From contig CAZLHI010000057.1 in assembly GCA_964559435.1 (NCBI GenBank), positions 1 to 14,007 on the forward strand: a stretch of DNA of 14,007 nt, written 5' to 3'. The notes under the pieces were generated by a model. The model was not told the origin of the DNA and searched no databases. It was given only the letters and a program-made list of their open reading frames with translations. The translations under genes were made by a program, and so were the position numbers. Origin of the DNA: Hebobacterum sp964559435 (GTDB taxonomy: Bacteria > Armatimonadota > Hebobacteria > Hebobacterales > Hebobacteraceae). This document shows, piece by piece, positions 1-6,918 of the stretch (the first letter of the stretch is position 1; every line of letters starts with the position of its first letter).

Positions 1-930
1 GGCGCGCCGGAGGGTGGCGATAGTGTGCGGGTCGGAGCCGTCGGGATGCACAAGCCGGATCTCACTGCGGTAAGCAAACAGATCCTGCTGCTCGGTGCGC
101 TCTGCGGTCTGCCAGACGAAGGCGAGCCAGTTGCCGTCCGGAGACCAGTAGGGACCCCACAGTGACCCTTCATCAGGGCCCCGGGCATCCGCGGGGAAGG
201 CAACGACCTTCGCCAGATCGCCTGTTGCGGTGCTCCACACCCAGATCCCACGGTCACCAAGTGCGACGTTCCCGAACTCGTCATTCCAGGCGCTGCGCGC
301 AAATGCCAGGTAGGTGCCATCCGGGCTCCAGGCGCCGAGACGTGCACCGAACGACTTGGGGACTACGGTCTGCTCGCCGGTCTCCACGTAAACCACCTTC
401 AAATGACGGCCTTCGAGGTAGACGAGGCGGTCACCGGTCGGCGCCACTTGCACGTTGTAGATTGCCTTCGTCCCGCACTCCTGTGCCAACAGGCGCTTCT
501 CGCCGCTATCGAGGTCGAGCCGCCAGAGACGGCGGGTGCCGTGCAGCACATCGTCGGCATCAAACCAGCTGTCGCCGGTGGCGGTGTAGGTAATGGCGCG
601 GCCGTCGGGGAACCAGGAGACGCCACCGCGACTCACATTCGAGGCAACCATCGGGTCATCCAGTACCGCGAGGCAGCGCTGGCTTTCGCGGGGCGCGGCC
701 CCTATGCCTCTTGCTGGCGGGCCGGGCGAGACCAAGGCGTGGTGTGCTACAAGCCAAAGTCCTAGCCCAGCCACTGGCGCGATCGCCAGCACCCACCATC
801 GACGCGGTGAGCGCCGCGACCGCATCCCGGCCGCGCCCTCAAGCACACGCTTGTGCCACTGCTCTGTCAGTGGTATCTGTGCTCTACTCAGCAGCCTCGC
901 CGCTTCCTCATCCACTCGCAGCTCATCCAT
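1..930 (-). CDS. Membrane-anchored PD40/WD40-like beta-propeller protein, candidate anti-sigma regulator (partial, C-terminus off left edge)
   Basis: An open frame runs from ATG at 930 leftwards through the window edge (310 codons seen, no stop). The first 45 or so residues are charged and cytoplasmic-looking. A single hydrophobic helix follows at about residues 48-68 (WWVLAIAPVAGLGLWLVAHH). After it come repeated TolB/PD40 blades with the signature W-[SF]-P-D-G: SWFPDGRAITY, APTGDRLVYL, AWSPDGTYLAF and YWSPDGNWLAF. The topology is therefore N-in with an outside propeller. The start overlaps the stop of the upstream sigma factor gene by 8 nt (ATGGATGA), and an SD-like GGAAGAGG lies 6 nt before the ATG, so the two are translationally coupled. 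Sigma genes are commonly followed by their anti-sigma factor, which suggests that role, but no zinc anti-sigma HxxxCxxC motif is present in the short N-terminus. The regulatory role is inference; the membrane propeller architecture is visible. Confidence 0.82.
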   Translation of the reverse strand, partial: MDELRVDEEAARLLSRAQIPLTEQWHKRVLEGAAGMRSRRSPRRWWVLAIAPVAGLGLWLVAHHALVSPGPPARGIGAAPRESQRCLAVLDDPMVASNVSRGGVSWFPDGRAITYTATGDSWFDADDVLHGTRRLWRLDLDSGEKRLLAQECGTKAIYNVQVAPTGDRLVYLEGRHLKVVYVETGEQTVVPKSFGARLGAWSPDGTYLAFARSAWNDEFGNVALGDRGIWVWSTATGDLAKVVAFPADARGPDEGSLWGPYWSPDGNWLAFVWQTAERTEQQDLFAYRSEIRLVHPDGSDPHTIATLRRA

Positions 931-1639
931 GGTCGGTCAACCTCTTCCGGGCCTTCTTCCTTGCTCGGTGAAGAATGGAATGGATAGCTCGCTCCGAGCG
1001 GCCGACTATTCTCCCTATCTCGGGAGCCGATAGCTCGCCAGCCGCGCTCAGCACCAGCACCTCGTACTCCAAGCGGGAAAGCACCTCAGCGAGTTTCGCC
1101 ACTTGCTGCTGCGCAGTGATGCGGGACGAAAGCGCCTCCGCCATGTCCTCGTCTGCGGCAGTCTCGGCCACCGTGTCCACTGAAACCTGAGACGATGCCG
1201 GGACCGAGCTCCGCCGCCGTCGTCTGCGGAGTTCGTCCTGTACCTTGCGGCGAGCAATCCCGAACAGCCAGGTTGAGAAGCTCGATCGGCGAGGGTCGAA
1301 CCTGGAAATGTTGTGAACGGCATCGAGGAGAGCAACGACGGTCACATCCTCAGCTGCCGGCCCATCGCCCAGCAACCACGCCTGCGCGAATCGGTTGAGC
1401 TTCGGGCCGAAACGCTCGCACAACAGCGTGACCGCCTCCGGCGCGGCCTCTCGGAGGCCTTGAAGCAGATCGTCATGTGACGGCACTGACGGCACGCGTC
1501 TCGCCTGTGCGGCCTCTGGCTCCACCACTACGGTTGCCCTCCGCATCGGGAGTTGGAGCAACGCTATCCAATAGGTACTATCGTTGGCTCCCCCCAGACT
1601 GTCGCGCGTATCCTCTGGTGACGACAAGTCCGAGGCCAT
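923..1639 (-). CDS. ECF-type RNA polymerase sigma factor
   Basis: A 238-residue protein with the sigma-70 family region 2 at about residues 70-140 (LLCERFGPKLNRFAQAW, then AAEDVTVVALLDAV, FDPRRSSFSTWLFGIARRK). A region 4 helix-turn-helix lies at about 182-235 (LSRLEYEVLVLSAAGELS, then APEIGRIVGRSERAIHSILH). Regions 1 and 3 are absent, as in extracytoplasmic-function sigma factors. It would direct RNA polymerase to a dedicated regulon when released from its regulator. The first 50 or so residues are not conserved sigma sequence, so the ATG at 1546 (residue 32) is a possible alternative start. I kept 1639 because a strong promoter lies just upstream and would give a leader of about 22 nt. Neither start has a clear SD. 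The gene overlaps the beta-propeller membrane protein downstream by 8 nt and probably forms a two-gene operon with it. Confidence 0.9.
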   Translation of the reverse strand: MASDLSSPEDTRDSLGGANDSTYWIALLQLPMRRATVVVEPEAAQARRVPSVPSHDDLLQGLREAAPEAVTLLCERFGPKLNRFAQAWLLGDGPAAEDVTVVALLDAVHNISRFDPRRSSFSTWLFGIARRKVQDELRRRRRRSSVPASSQVSVDTVAETAADEDMAEALSSRITAQQQVAKLAEVLSRLEYEVLVLSAAGELSAPEIGRIVGRSERAIHSILHRARKKARKRLTDHG

Positions 1640-1642
1640 GAT

Positions 1643-1657
1643 GTTCGCTGAGCGAAC
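1643..1657. promoter_or_regulatory. Perfect inverted repeat in the sigma gene leader (operator or hairpin)
   Basis: GTTCGCT-G-AGCGAAC is a perfect 7-bp inverted repeat around a single base. It sits between the predicted transcription start (about 1662) and the ATG (1639). As DNA it could be a dimeric repressor operator. As RNA a one-base loop is too tight, so an RNA hairpin would have to open the inner pairs. Its function is inferred from position only. Confidence 0.4.
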
Positions 1658-1668
1658 CGCACAGGAGC

Positions 1669-1696
1669 ATTGTATGGCGCCTCAGGGATATGTCAA
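1669..1696 (-). promoter_or_regulatory. Sigma-70-type promoter of the ECF sigma gene
   Basis: On the minus strand, TTGACA (1696-1691) and TACAAT (1674-1669) are separated by 16 bp. The -35 hexamer is perfect and the -10 has one mismatch to TATAAT. Predicted transcription start is near 1662, about 22 nt upstream of the ATG at 1639. This suggests housekeeping-polymerase expression of the sigma gene rather than only autoregulation. Confidence 0.7.
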
Positions 1697-1825
1697 CGCG
1701 GCGGTACGGGCTGAGGAGGCAGAGCACCTGGGATCGAAACTGCCGGAGTGTGGACGAGGTGCTGGGGTTCGATCTCAGGCAGGTTCGGCCTGGGACGGTC
1801 TCACGCCGGTTGACCGGTATGGCCG

Positions 1826-2140
1826 CTATCGTGGGCGGCTTCCCGGGGCCGCCGCGTAGAGCGCCTCCCGGCTCGCCAGAGGGAGATCCCACGCTGCGCT
1901 CAGACTCGTCAACGATCCGCCGTAGACGGAGTCGAGGGCGTAGTCGAGAAGGGCCTGTTTCGAGGAAGTGGCCGTGGGAGCGCTGAGGATCGCGGCGATC
2001 TCGCGGTCAGTGATCAGGGCCTCGCTCTCGCTCTGGTAGGACCAGCCGAGTATGTTAGGGTCGTCCCGCCGCGGCTCGATCTGGAAGGCGAGGTCGGGCC
2101 GGAGTGCCGTGGCCCCTTCGGCAGGGTCCCGTTCGCCCAA
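1826..2140 (-). pseudogene. Glycoside-hydrolase-like fragment (TIM-barrel piece), probable gene remnant
   Basis: The stretch encodes about 104 residues from a TTG at 2140 to a TAG at 1826. Composition is acidic and coding-like. DPNILGWSYQSESE followed about 35 residues later by LLDYALDSVYGGSLTSLSAA and W recalls the pattern in GH42/agarase-type TIM-barrel hydrolases (HPN-hGWfxDNE, then LxxFLxxxYG-dixxLNxaW). In that pattern the NE glutamate is the acid/base; here the Asn is replaced (SES E). The catalytic barrel is otherwise missing on both sides, and 104 residues is far below family length. The frame stays open upstream to a stop at 2363-2365, but that part has no ATG or GTG and no protein-like composition. 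No SD precedes the TTG. It could instead be a small gene of unknown function; the family match is from memory of motifs. Confidence 0.4.
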
Positions 2141-2415
2141 GTATGCACTGAGGAGAGGGTCGCGCGGCCGCCTGCCGATTCCTGCAGGCCCTCCGGCGTT
2201 ATGTGCAAAGGGAGCGCAGACAGGGAGAGGGAAGAGAAAGCGCGGAGTCGGCTCGGCAGCATCGACGCGCTCAGCGGCCGGACGAGGTTCGGCAGGAAAG
2301 GAGGTGACGGGAGATAGGAGGGGCAGCGGGGTGTTTGTACCGCGCTGCCCGGCCGGAGCGCCTCAGTGATGTGTACGGGCGACTGATCCGCTGATACTAA
2401 AAGGGGGGTCAAATC
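2141..2415. other. Divergent intergenic region with a perfect anti-SD complement and mini-ORFs
   Basis: No convincing gene lies in these 275 bases. On the plus strand GAAAGGAGGTGA (2296-2307) is a 12-base perfect complement of the usual 16S rRNA 3' tail, yet no start codon follows at normal spacing. A second SD-like AGGAGGGG (2316-2323) lies 7 nt before a GTG at 2331 that opens a 12-codon frame ending in TGA at 2367-2369. That stop overlaps an ATG (2369-2371) opening a 5-codon frame that ends at 2386. These could be leader peptides for the beta-helix gene or chance. I found no clear -35/-10 pair for the 2416 gene. Confidence 0.35.
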
Positions 2416-5052
2416 GTGAGGAAACGGACTTCGGCATGGCTGTCGACGCCACTGCGGTTGGTGGCGCTGGCGGCCTGTTTGTGTCTCTGCAGCTGTGCCG
2501 CGTTTGCCACTACCTACTACGTCGACTCCGTCAACGGCAACGACGACTGGGACGGCACGAGTCCGGGCACGGCCTGGCAGAGCCTGGGCAAGGGTAACTC
2601 CGTGACCTTCCAGCCGGGCGATCAGATACTGCTGAAGGCGGGGTCGGTTTGGCAGGGTGGGGACGGACTGCTCTATCCGAAGGGATCGGGGACAGACGGA
2701 AACCCGATCGTCATTGACATGTACGGCACCGGCCCCAAGCCCCAGGTCAACGCGGACAAGACCTACAACCTGGTCATGGGCGGGGAGAACGTGTCTGCCT
2801 CGGTCTTCCTCTACAATCAGGAGTACTGGGAGATCAACAACCTGGAGGTGATGAACGGCCAGCCGGGAGGTGAGCAGCAGAACGACACCCATGGCGTGTA
2901 CATCACGGCCGAAGAGACGGGCCAGATCCACGATCATGTTTACCTGAAGGACCTGGACATCCACGACGTAAACGCTCGTGTCGGCCGCGGCACGGGCCGG
3001 GACAAGGGCAAGAACAACGGCGGCATCTGTTTCGACGTCTTCGGCGACACGGTTGCCGGTACGCAGTTCAACGACTGCCTGGTGGAGGGCTGCTACATCT
3101 ACGACTGCGGTGCGACGGGAATCAAGACGTGGAGCGATCAACACAACTGGCAGTGTCACGATCCCACCACCTACGGGACGAACTTCGTGATCCGCAGCAA
3201 CGTCTTGGATCACATCGATGGCGACGGCATCTGCGCCGCAATGACCGAGAACACTCTGATCGAGTACAACGTGGTGAGTTGGGCGCACATGAACCCGAGC
3301 GACCCCTACGTGGCGATCTGGAACTACGAGTCCTACGACACCATCATGCAGTACAACGAGGCCTACAACACCCAGACCATGACCGATGGGCAGGGCTTCG
3401 ACATCGACGACTACACCCTGCGGACAAAGGTCCAGTACAACTACAGCCACGACAATGTCGGCGGGTTCATGCTCATCATCTGCATCCCGCAGGAGAGGAG
3501 CAAGTGCGCGACCGCCGACCACAACGTGGTCCGGTACAACATCAGCCAGGACGACGGCGAGGAGATTATCAAGTTCGCCGGTGAACCTCACCACACCGAC
3601 TTCTACAACAACGTCTTCTACTACTCTCCAACCGGTGGCGCTTCTCCGTTGGAAGACGTCCTGCGGCTTTCGTATTCGTATAACACCCATGTCTACGACA
3701 ACATCTTCGAGACCTGGGGCGGCGGCAACTTCCTCCAGCCGGACAAGGGCGTGAACCGCGGCTTTGCCTTCCACCGCAATATCGTGTACGGAGACTCGGA
3801 CTACAGCAAGTGGGTGTCCGAGTATCCCGACAACCAGTGGGGCGCCAATCCGCAGTTCGTTGCTCCCGGCACAGGTGGCATAGGACGCGACACGTGTGGC
3901 GGATACATGCTGCAGGGCGGATCGCCGGCGATAGACTACGGCATCTGGAGCGACGCCCCGATTCTGATGGCGTTGGACGACCACCCCGGCCCCATCGGAG
4001 CCGACCACGGTAGCCAGGACTACTTCGGCAACTCGCTGCCGTACCCGTCGGGCACGCCTGACGCCGGTGCGCACGAGACTGACGGGGGCGGCCCACAGCC
4101 ACCGGTTGCGGACTTCGTGGGCAACCCCCTGAGCGGCAATGCGCCGCTCACGGTCCACTTCACCGACCTGTCCACGAACAACCCAACGTCCTGGGATTGG
4201 ACATTTGGCGACGGGGGCAGTTCGCAGCAGCAGAATCCCAGCCACGAGTACACGAGCGCGGCGAACTACACGGTGAGCCTGCAGGCCTGCAACTCGGCCG
4301 GCTGTGACACCGAGACCAAGCCCAACTACATCAGTGTGTCCGAGGGCCAGCCGCCAGTGGCTGACTTCCTGGGCGATCCGACCAGCGGGAATGCTCCCCT
4401 GACGGTTGACTTCACCGACCTCTCGACCAACGATCCGACCTCGTGGGACTGGACGTTTGGCGATGGCGGCTCCTCTCAGGACCAGAACCCGAGCCACCAG
4501 TACACCGGCGAAAACCAGTACACGGTGAGTCTGACAGCCGCGAACGCCTACGGCCAGGACACCGAGACCAAGCCCAACTACATCACGGTGACGACCGGTG
4601 GCGGTGGCGACTACTCCCCGAGCTCGTACACCATCGATGTCGGAACCTATGTGTCGGGTGGCCTCAGCGACCTCCAGGCTTCCGATGATTCCTATCTGGT
4701 GGTCGACTCTGCTAAGTACACCGGCAAGCAGTCCACGTTCGTGATCTACACGTTCGAGACCGGACTGGGTAGCTTGTCCAGCCTGACCATCACCTCAGAG
4801 TCTCACCCCTCGCTTGCCCCGCAGCGGGAGCGCATTCGGGTGTGGGACTACAGCAGCGGAAGCTGGACCGGCGTGATCGGCGATCACTGGCTCAACACGA
4901 CCAGCGACGAGACCACTGTCACCCAAGTGCCCGATCCTGGGAACTACATCTCGCCGAGCGGTCAGGTGAAGATCAGGCTCCGCACCGGCGATGCGGGGGG
5001 GGATCTGTGGACCCACTACGTTAATCTGGTGAAGATCACGGCTGCGCCGTAA
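2416..5052 (+). CDS. Secreted right-handed parallel beta-helix protein with two PKD domains
   Basis: An 878-residue protein. GTG start is set by AAGGGGGG (2401-2408) 7 nt upstream and by a signal peptide directly after it: basic MRKR, hydrophobic core, likely signal peptidase I cleavage after residue 31 (CAAFA-TTYYVD). A lipobox-like LCSC makes lipidation possible but less likely. Residues 32-555 begin with the YYVDSVNGNDDWDGTSPGTA type opening and PGDQILLKAG, typical of parallel beta-helix (pectate-lyase-like, DUF1565-type) proteins, followed by many short Asn/Tyr-rich strands (YNEAYNT, YNYSHDN, VRYNIS, YDNIFE). Two PKD domains lie at 562-645 and 646-727 (WDWTFGDGGSS in both). A C-terminal beta-sandwich-like domain covers about 732-878 (GTYVSGGLSDLQASDDSYLV). 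It probably binds or cleaves polysaccharide outside the cell; I cannot assign a catalytic residue or substrate. Confidence 0.88.
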   Translation: MRKRTSAWLSTPLRLVALAACLCLCSCAAFATTYYVDSVNGNDDWDGTSPGTAWQSLGKGNSVTFQPGDQILLKAGSVWQGGDGLLYPKGSGTDGNPIVIDMYGTGPKPQVNADKTYNLVMGGENVSASVFLYNQEYWEINNLEVMNGQPGGEQQNDTHGVYITAEETGQIHDHVYLKDLDIHDVNARVGRGTGRDKGKNNGGICFDVFGDTVAGTQFNDCLVEGCYIYDCGATGIKTWSDQHNWQCHDPTTYGTNFVIRSNVLDHIDGDGICAAMTENTLIEYNVVSWAHMNPSDPYVAIWNYESYDTIMQYNEAYNTQTMTDGQGFDIDDYTLRTKVQYNYSHDNVGGFMLIICIPQERSKCATADHNVVRYNISQDDGEEIIKFAGEPHHTDFYNNVFYYSPTGGASPLEDVLRLSYSYNTHVYDNIFETWGGGNFLQPDKGVNRGFAFHRNIVYGDSDYSKWVSEYPDNQWGANPQFVAPGTGGIGRDTCGGYMLQGGSPAIDYGIWSDAPILMALDDHPGPIGADHGSQDYFGNSLPYPSGTPDAGAHETDGGGPQPPVADFVGNPLSGNAPLTVHFTDLSTNNPTSWDWTFGDGGSSQQQNPSHEYTSAANYTVSLQACNSAGCDTETKPNYISVSEGQPPVADFLGDPTSGNAPLTVDFTDLSTNDPTSWDWTFGDGGSSQDQNPSHQYTGENQYTVSLTAANAYGQDTETKPNYITVTTGGGGDYSPSSYTIDVGTYVSGGLSDLQASDDSYLVVDSAKYTGKQSTFVIYTFETGLGSLSSLTITSESHPSLAPQRERIRVWDYSSGSWTGVIGDHWLNTTSDETTVTQVPDPGNYISPSGQVKIRLRTGDAGGDLWTHYVNLVKITAAP
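4099..4602 (+). repeat. Tandem direct repeat encoding two PKD domains
   Basis: Two copies with a 252-bp (84-codon) period: 4099-4350 and 4351 to about 4602. The protein copies share SGNAPLTV, FTDLSTN, PTSWDWTFGDGGSSQ, NPSH and DTETKPNYI and differ mainly in the last third. The DNA has diverged at many third positions, so the duplication is old enough to have drifted or is under protein-level selection. Confidence 0.8.
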
Positions 5053-5075
5053 GCGGCCCGTACTGAGCCGACGCA

Positions 5076-5109
5076 ACAGTGGGGTGCCGCCCAGGCGGGG
5101 CCCCACTGT
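5076..5109 (+). terminator. Hairpin after the beta-helix gene (terminator-like, no U-tract)
   Basis: ACAGTGGGG (5076-5084) pairs perfectly with CCCCACTGT (5101-5109), and an inner CCGCC/GGCGG (5087-5091 with 5094-5098) extends the stem. It lies 24 nt after the TAA at 5050-5052. What follows is CGGTTGGG rather than a T-run, so it may be an mRNA 3'-end stabiliser or a factor-assisted terminator rather than a classical intrinsic one. Confidence 0.5.
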
Positions 5110-5174
5110 CGGTTGGGTAGGACTTTGGTCCTGCCGGAGTACTCTTATGTGACAGGAGCAAGCTCCGGCCCACT

Positions 5175-5208
5175 GGAGCGGCTCCCCCTTCGGTGGGAGG
5201 CCCGCTCC
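5175..5208 (+). terminator. Second strong hairpin in the same intergenic region
   Basis: GGAGCGGCTCCC (5175-5186) pairs with GGGAG (5195-5199) and CCGCTCC (5202-5208), leaving a 2-nt GC bulge and an 8-nt loop centred on TTCG. No T-run follows. TATAGT at 5219-5224 just after it resembles a -10 element for the next gene, but no matching -35 is visible. The hairpin could be a terminator, an RNA processing site or a leader structure. Confidence 0.4.
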
Positions 5209-5293
5209 GTCGACAAGGTATAGTGACCTCATCTGTAGCACTAGCGAGTAGATTGACGGACGGGGCGGAACAGAACGAACGGAGCAGTGCGCT

Positions 5294-6466
5294 ATGACAA
5301 GGAACGTGATTGGGCTCACCCTGATGTTCCTTGCAGTGCTCATCGCCATCGCCTATCAGGTGGCGGCAGAGTCGTCCCAGGCTCCTGGCTCCGGCGGACA
5401 GGATGGCCCCCCGCACCTGCCTGAAGTGTCCCCGCGAGTCGAGATACTTCCGCCCACGCCGAGCGTCTACGATTCCGTGCCCGAAGAATCGCTCACGAAG
5501 CACGTCGCGAAGGTCAACGGCGATCCAGTATCGGTCAGGCTGTTCGAACGACGCCTGGCCAGAAACCGGTTCGCCGCCTTCGGCTACTTCGGACGCACAT
5601 ACGGCGTAACGACCCCAGGCGCCGATTTCTGGAGCACCTCCTACGAAGGCGAAGTGCCCGCGGAGTGGCTCAAGCAGCGGGTTCTTGAGGAGTGCGTCAG
5701 GATCAAGATCGAGTTGGGCCTCGCGAAGGAGAACGGCGTTGTCCCGGACACAAGCTATGCCGCTTTCCTGCGCGCTCTGGACAGAGAGAACGAGAGACGC
5801 AGGGAGTGCCTGGCCAAAGGCGAGCCCATCTACGGCCCCAAGCAGTACCGGGAGGACGAGTTCTTTCTATACGTCATCAACAACGTGCGCATAGCAGTGA
5901 AGAGGGCCCTGTGGAAGGGCCGGCTGTATGCCTCAGAGGAGACGCTCGAGGAGTACTACGAGTGGGCGAAGGAGAAGTACTTCGACCGTGGCGACAGGGT
6001 GAAGGTTTGGGCGATAGAGATCATTTACGGCCGGAGGGAAGGATACCCCGAATCACTCACGCGAGACGAGGCCAAGGCCAAGATCGAAGAGGCGAAGAAG
6101 AGGCTGGACACGGGAGAGCGCTTCGAAGACCTGGCGAGCGAACACAACGAGAACGGATTCCTCAACGAGTATGTTTTCGACTACGAGACTCGCTCGATCG
6201 ACAAGTCACACCGTGCCTCCAAGCGGGAGGAGGCCATGCGTCTGTGCGAGGGTGAGATCAGCGACATATATGAGGAGATGAACTCCTTCTTCATCCTGAA
6301 GTGCGTCGAGAAAGAGAAGCTGGGCTACCTGCCCTTTGAGGACGTGCGCGGCCGCGTCAAGAAGCTCTACGTCGACGGGAAGTACGAAGAGCTGATTGAC
6401 AATTTGATGAGCACAGCTGAGGTGGAGATCAACGAGGATCGCTACGCGGCGGCCAGGCTGAGATAG
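5294..6466 (+). CDS. Membrane-anchored SurA/PrsA-like protein with divergent parvulin domain
   Basis: A 390-residue protein starting at ATG 5294, with GGAG (5281-5284) 9 nt upstream. Residues 5-24 form one hydrophobic helix (signal anchor or uncleaved signal), then a Pro/Ser-rich linker to about 65. VAKVNGDPVSVRLFERRLAR (71-90) is the typical SurA_N/PrsA opening, followed by a charged helical chaperone-like region. Residues about 234-340 fit a parvulin-type PPIase fold: VKVWAIEIIY, then the helix DEAKAKIEEAKKRLDTGERF with EDLASEHN. The usual GGDLG loop after the SxD segment is replaced by ENGFLNEYVFDYETRS, so prolyl isomerase activity is doubtful and a chaperone-only role is possible. It probably acts on exported proteins at the outer face of the membrane. 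The preceding gene encodes a large secreted protein, which may be a client, but the intergenic hairpins argue against strict co-transcription. Confidence 0.75.
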   Translation: MTRNVIGLTLMFLAVLIAIAYQVAAESSQAPGSGGQDGPPHLPEVSPRVEILPPTPSVYDSVPEESLTKHVAKVNGDPVSVRLFERRLARNRFAAFGYFGRTYGVTTPGADFWSTSYEGEVPAEWLKQRVLEECVRIKIELGLAKENGVVPDTSYAAFLRALDRENERRRECLAKGEPIYGPKQYREDEFFLYVINNVRIAVKRALWKGRLYASEETLEEYYEWAKEKYFDRGDRVKVWAIEIIYGRREGYPESLTRDEAKAKIEEAKKRLDTGERFEDLASEHNENGFLNEYVFDYETRSIDKSHRASKREEAMRLCEGEISDIYEEMNSFFILKCVEKEKLGYLPFEDVRGRVKKLYVDGKYEELIDNLMSTAEVEINEDRYAAARLR

Positions 6467-6485
6467 GGAAGGACAGCCGGACGCG

Positions 6486-6917
6486 TTAGCCCTTCCGCCA
6501 CACCAGCGCCGAGCCCAGCAGAAGCGGAATGTCCCGGAGGAAGAGGTCCCAGCTTGCCTCGGTTGCGCTCATCCCACTGACGTCGAAGCAGCCGCACTCG
6601 ATTTCAAGCCCGCGGAATTCCGCCTGGGCTATCGCGATCAGGAACGACACCGTCATGGCCGTCGCCAGCAGCCCCGCCGCCCGCCGCCACACCCCGACAA
6701 TGAGCACAGCACCGACGGTCAGCTCCGTCCACGGCATCATGAGAGCGAAGCCGTTGATGAACACCAATGGCAGCATGTCGTAGTCGTGGACGATGTCGGC
6801 GAAGCGGTCTGCCTGGGTGATCTTGTCCCAACTCGCGTAGACGAAGATGCCGCCGACGACGAGGCCAGTCAGTCGCAGAAAGATCGGATGAGTCATGACC
6901 CGCCAGATCGCTCGCAT
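6486..6917 (-). CDS. MauE/DoxX-family redox-associated membrane protein
   Basis: A 143-residue protein with four predicted membrane helices (about 13-29, 50-75, 82-99 and 126-140). The family pattern is clear: GGIFVYASWDKI in helix 1, then a PW.EL segment at 62-66 and the cysteine pair C108-G-C110 (IECGCFD). MauE and its relatives are thought to handle thiol/disulfide chemistry for periplasmic proteins. The ATG at 6917 lies 1 nt after the stop of the rhodanese gene, so the two are one operon and likely translationally coupled. It converges with the parvulin-like gene, leaving only 19 nt between stops. Exact substrate is unknown. Confidence 0.8.
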   Translation of the reverse strand: MRAIWRVMTHPIFLRLTGLVVGGIFVYASWDKITQADRFADIVHDYDMLPLVFINGFALMMPWTELTVGAVLIVGVWRRAAGLLATAMTVSFLIAIAQAEFRGLEIECGCFDVSGMSATEASWDLFLRDIPLLLGSALVWRKG

Positions 6918-6918
6918 G

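Noticed and set aside
162..765. Plus-strand open frames near the left edge
   Set aside because: Arg/Pro/Ala-rich low-quality translations opposite the beta-propeller gene, which is open through the window edge on the minus strand.
1834..1853. GGCGGC/GCCGCC stem as a terminator for the hydrolase-like fragment
   Set aside because: It lies inside the reading frame ahead of the stop, is pure GC and has no T-run; such stems are expected by chance in GC-rich DNA.
2014..4497. Very long (827-codon) open frame on the minus strand opposite the beta-helix gene
   Set aside because: Its product is dominated by Val, Ala, Arg and Leu with no domain pattern, no SD and no signal. It mirrors the GC-ending codons of the plus-strand gene, which has a signal peptide, PKD motifs and a good SD.
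5253..5258. TTGACG as a -35 box for the parvulin-like gene
   Set aside because: No -10-like hexamer at 15-19 bp downstream.
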